Shown one piece after another: positions 63,638-64,000 of a DNA stretch of 64,000 nucleotides. Position 1 is the first letter of the stretch. Each line of letters begins with the position of its first letter. The notes under the pieces are model-generated. The model did not search any database, had not been told where the DNA came from, and saw nothing but the letters and a program-made list of their open reading frames with translations. A program made the translations under genes and the position numbers. The DNA is taken from assembly GCF_001517935.1 (NCBI RefSeq), contig NZ_LOQF01000003.1, positions 1 through 64,000 on the forward strand, written 5' to 3'. The DNA is from Sneathia sanguinegens. GTDB taxonomy: Bacteria; Fusobacteriota; Fusobacteriia; Fusobacteriales; Leptotrichiaceae.

Positions 63638-64000
63638 CTATTTTACTAAACCTCTCAATTCTCCTACTAGAATAGGGACTACCACATTTTTATCAGCAAA
63701 ATCAGTTGAATTTTCCATTAAAATTACAACTGCAAAATCTTCTAAATAATAGTTTTGGTTAAACCATTTAGAAATACCTGAAAATTTCTTAGAAGGTTTT
63801 AAGCCAAATTGAAACATTCTATTTTTAATAATTTCTTCAACAGGACTTTCATAACCATTTACAAAGAAATCTTTCATATATATTCTTTTTCCTGTAGTAG
63901 CATCAAAAGTAAGACCATAATATTTGTTATCGCTTGTAGTTATAAGTACACTTTTGAAAGATGGATTATTTGCTTTTATTTCCAATTTAGGATCTTTTAA
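63638..64000 (-). CDS. DUF3298-like protein (partial at window edge)
   Basis: This reading frame is open to the end of the window; the last base read is in frame (LKDPKLEIKANNP), so the N-terminus lies outside. The visible 120 residues have the DUF3298/RsiV-like pattern: YYGLTFDATTGKRIYMKDFFVNG and, near the end, FAVVILMENS followed by VPILVGELRGLV. Such domains occur in envelope or anti-sigma-type proteins. A TTG near 63985 is probably not the true start. It precedes recJ in the same operon. Confidence 0.7.
   Translation of the reverse strand, partial: LKDPKLEIKANNPSFKSVLITTSDNKYYGLTFDATTGKRIYMKDFFVNGYESPVEEIIKNRMFQFGLKPSKKFSGISKWFNQNYYLEDFAVVILMENSTDFADKNVVVPILVGELRGLVK

Noticed and set aside
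1-64000. tRNA or rRNA genes, CRISPR arrays and complete insertion sequences
   Set aside because: None were found by eye; intergenic spaces are short and filled by promoters and terminators. A covariance-model search would be needed to exclude small RNAs.

Overview
The window is a gene-dense, very AT-rich bacterial chromosome segment. It combines an outer-membrane assembly pair (tamB-bamA), lipoproteins and probable outer-membrane barrels with genes typical of low-GC anaerobes (gatCAB, rex, pta-ackA, a PASTA-containing PBP, azlCD). That mix points to Fusobacteriota, most likely the Leptotrichiaceae (Sneathia, Streptobacillus or Leptotrichia type). The genus is inference; no rRNA or other decisive marker is present. 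I saw no tRNA, rRNA, CRISPR array or complete insertion sequence, and no intergenic gap over about 300 bases.

Layout. (1) 1-15.5 kb, plus strand: a rearranged 3' end of mreB, then a tight housekeeping run: scpB, an RluB-type pseudouridine synthase, gatCAB, a division PBP, priA, def, fmt, rex, a CorC/HlyC-like protein, apt, an IS200-type HUH transposase lacking IS ends, coaE, engB and a DUF2207 membrane protein. (2) 15.5-19.1 kb: a TPR gene, ttcA, then an accessory insert made of a Bsp6I-family restriction endonuclease (minus strand, bracketed by a perfect 12-bp inverted repeat) and a divergent cytosine-5 methyltransferase fused in frame to a complete Nudix domain. (3) 19.1-36.6 kb, plus strand: tamB, bamA, a lipoprotein preceded by two mutually exclusive hairpins, hslO, a STAS protein, ddl, an M50 protease, yigZ, der, dtd, an NlpC/P60 hydrolase, tatD, acpS, gltS, a short BrnQ and a TetR regulator. 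(4) 36.6-39.9 kb, minus strand: an EF-G-like GTPase, a small RDAC-motif protein and an M24 aminopeptidase. (5) 40-44.7 kb, plus strand: polA, azlCD, prfB. (6) 44.7-50.5 kb, minus strand: rpmE2, upp, tsaE, tsaB, ftsY, pta, ackA and a membrane protein. (7) 50.6-52 kb, plus strand: an alpha/beta hydrolase and cutC. (8) 52-54.9 kb, minus strand: two tandem paralogous probable outer-membrane barrel genes, each with its own near-consensus promoter and matching terminator. (9) 55-64 kb, minus strand: a DUF3298 protein (partial), recJ, flavodoxin, a cytoplasmic pullulanase and an ABC importer with two substrate-binding lipoproteins.

Most genes overlap or lie within about 20 bp, so long polycistronic transcripts are likely. 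Promoters that can be read often carry an extended -10 (TGATATAAT). Metabolically the window shows mixed-acid energy conservation (pta-ackA), redox sensing (rex), amino-acid uptake or export (gltS, brnQ, azlCD, the ABC system) and intracellular glycogen or alpha-glucan debranching (pulA). The places most worth a second look are the inverted mreB segment at the left edge, the IS-free HUH transposase in the apt-coaE operon, the methyltransferase-Nudix fusion beside the inverted-repeat-flanked endonuclease, the overlapping hairpins after bamA, and the coiled-coil insert in BamA.
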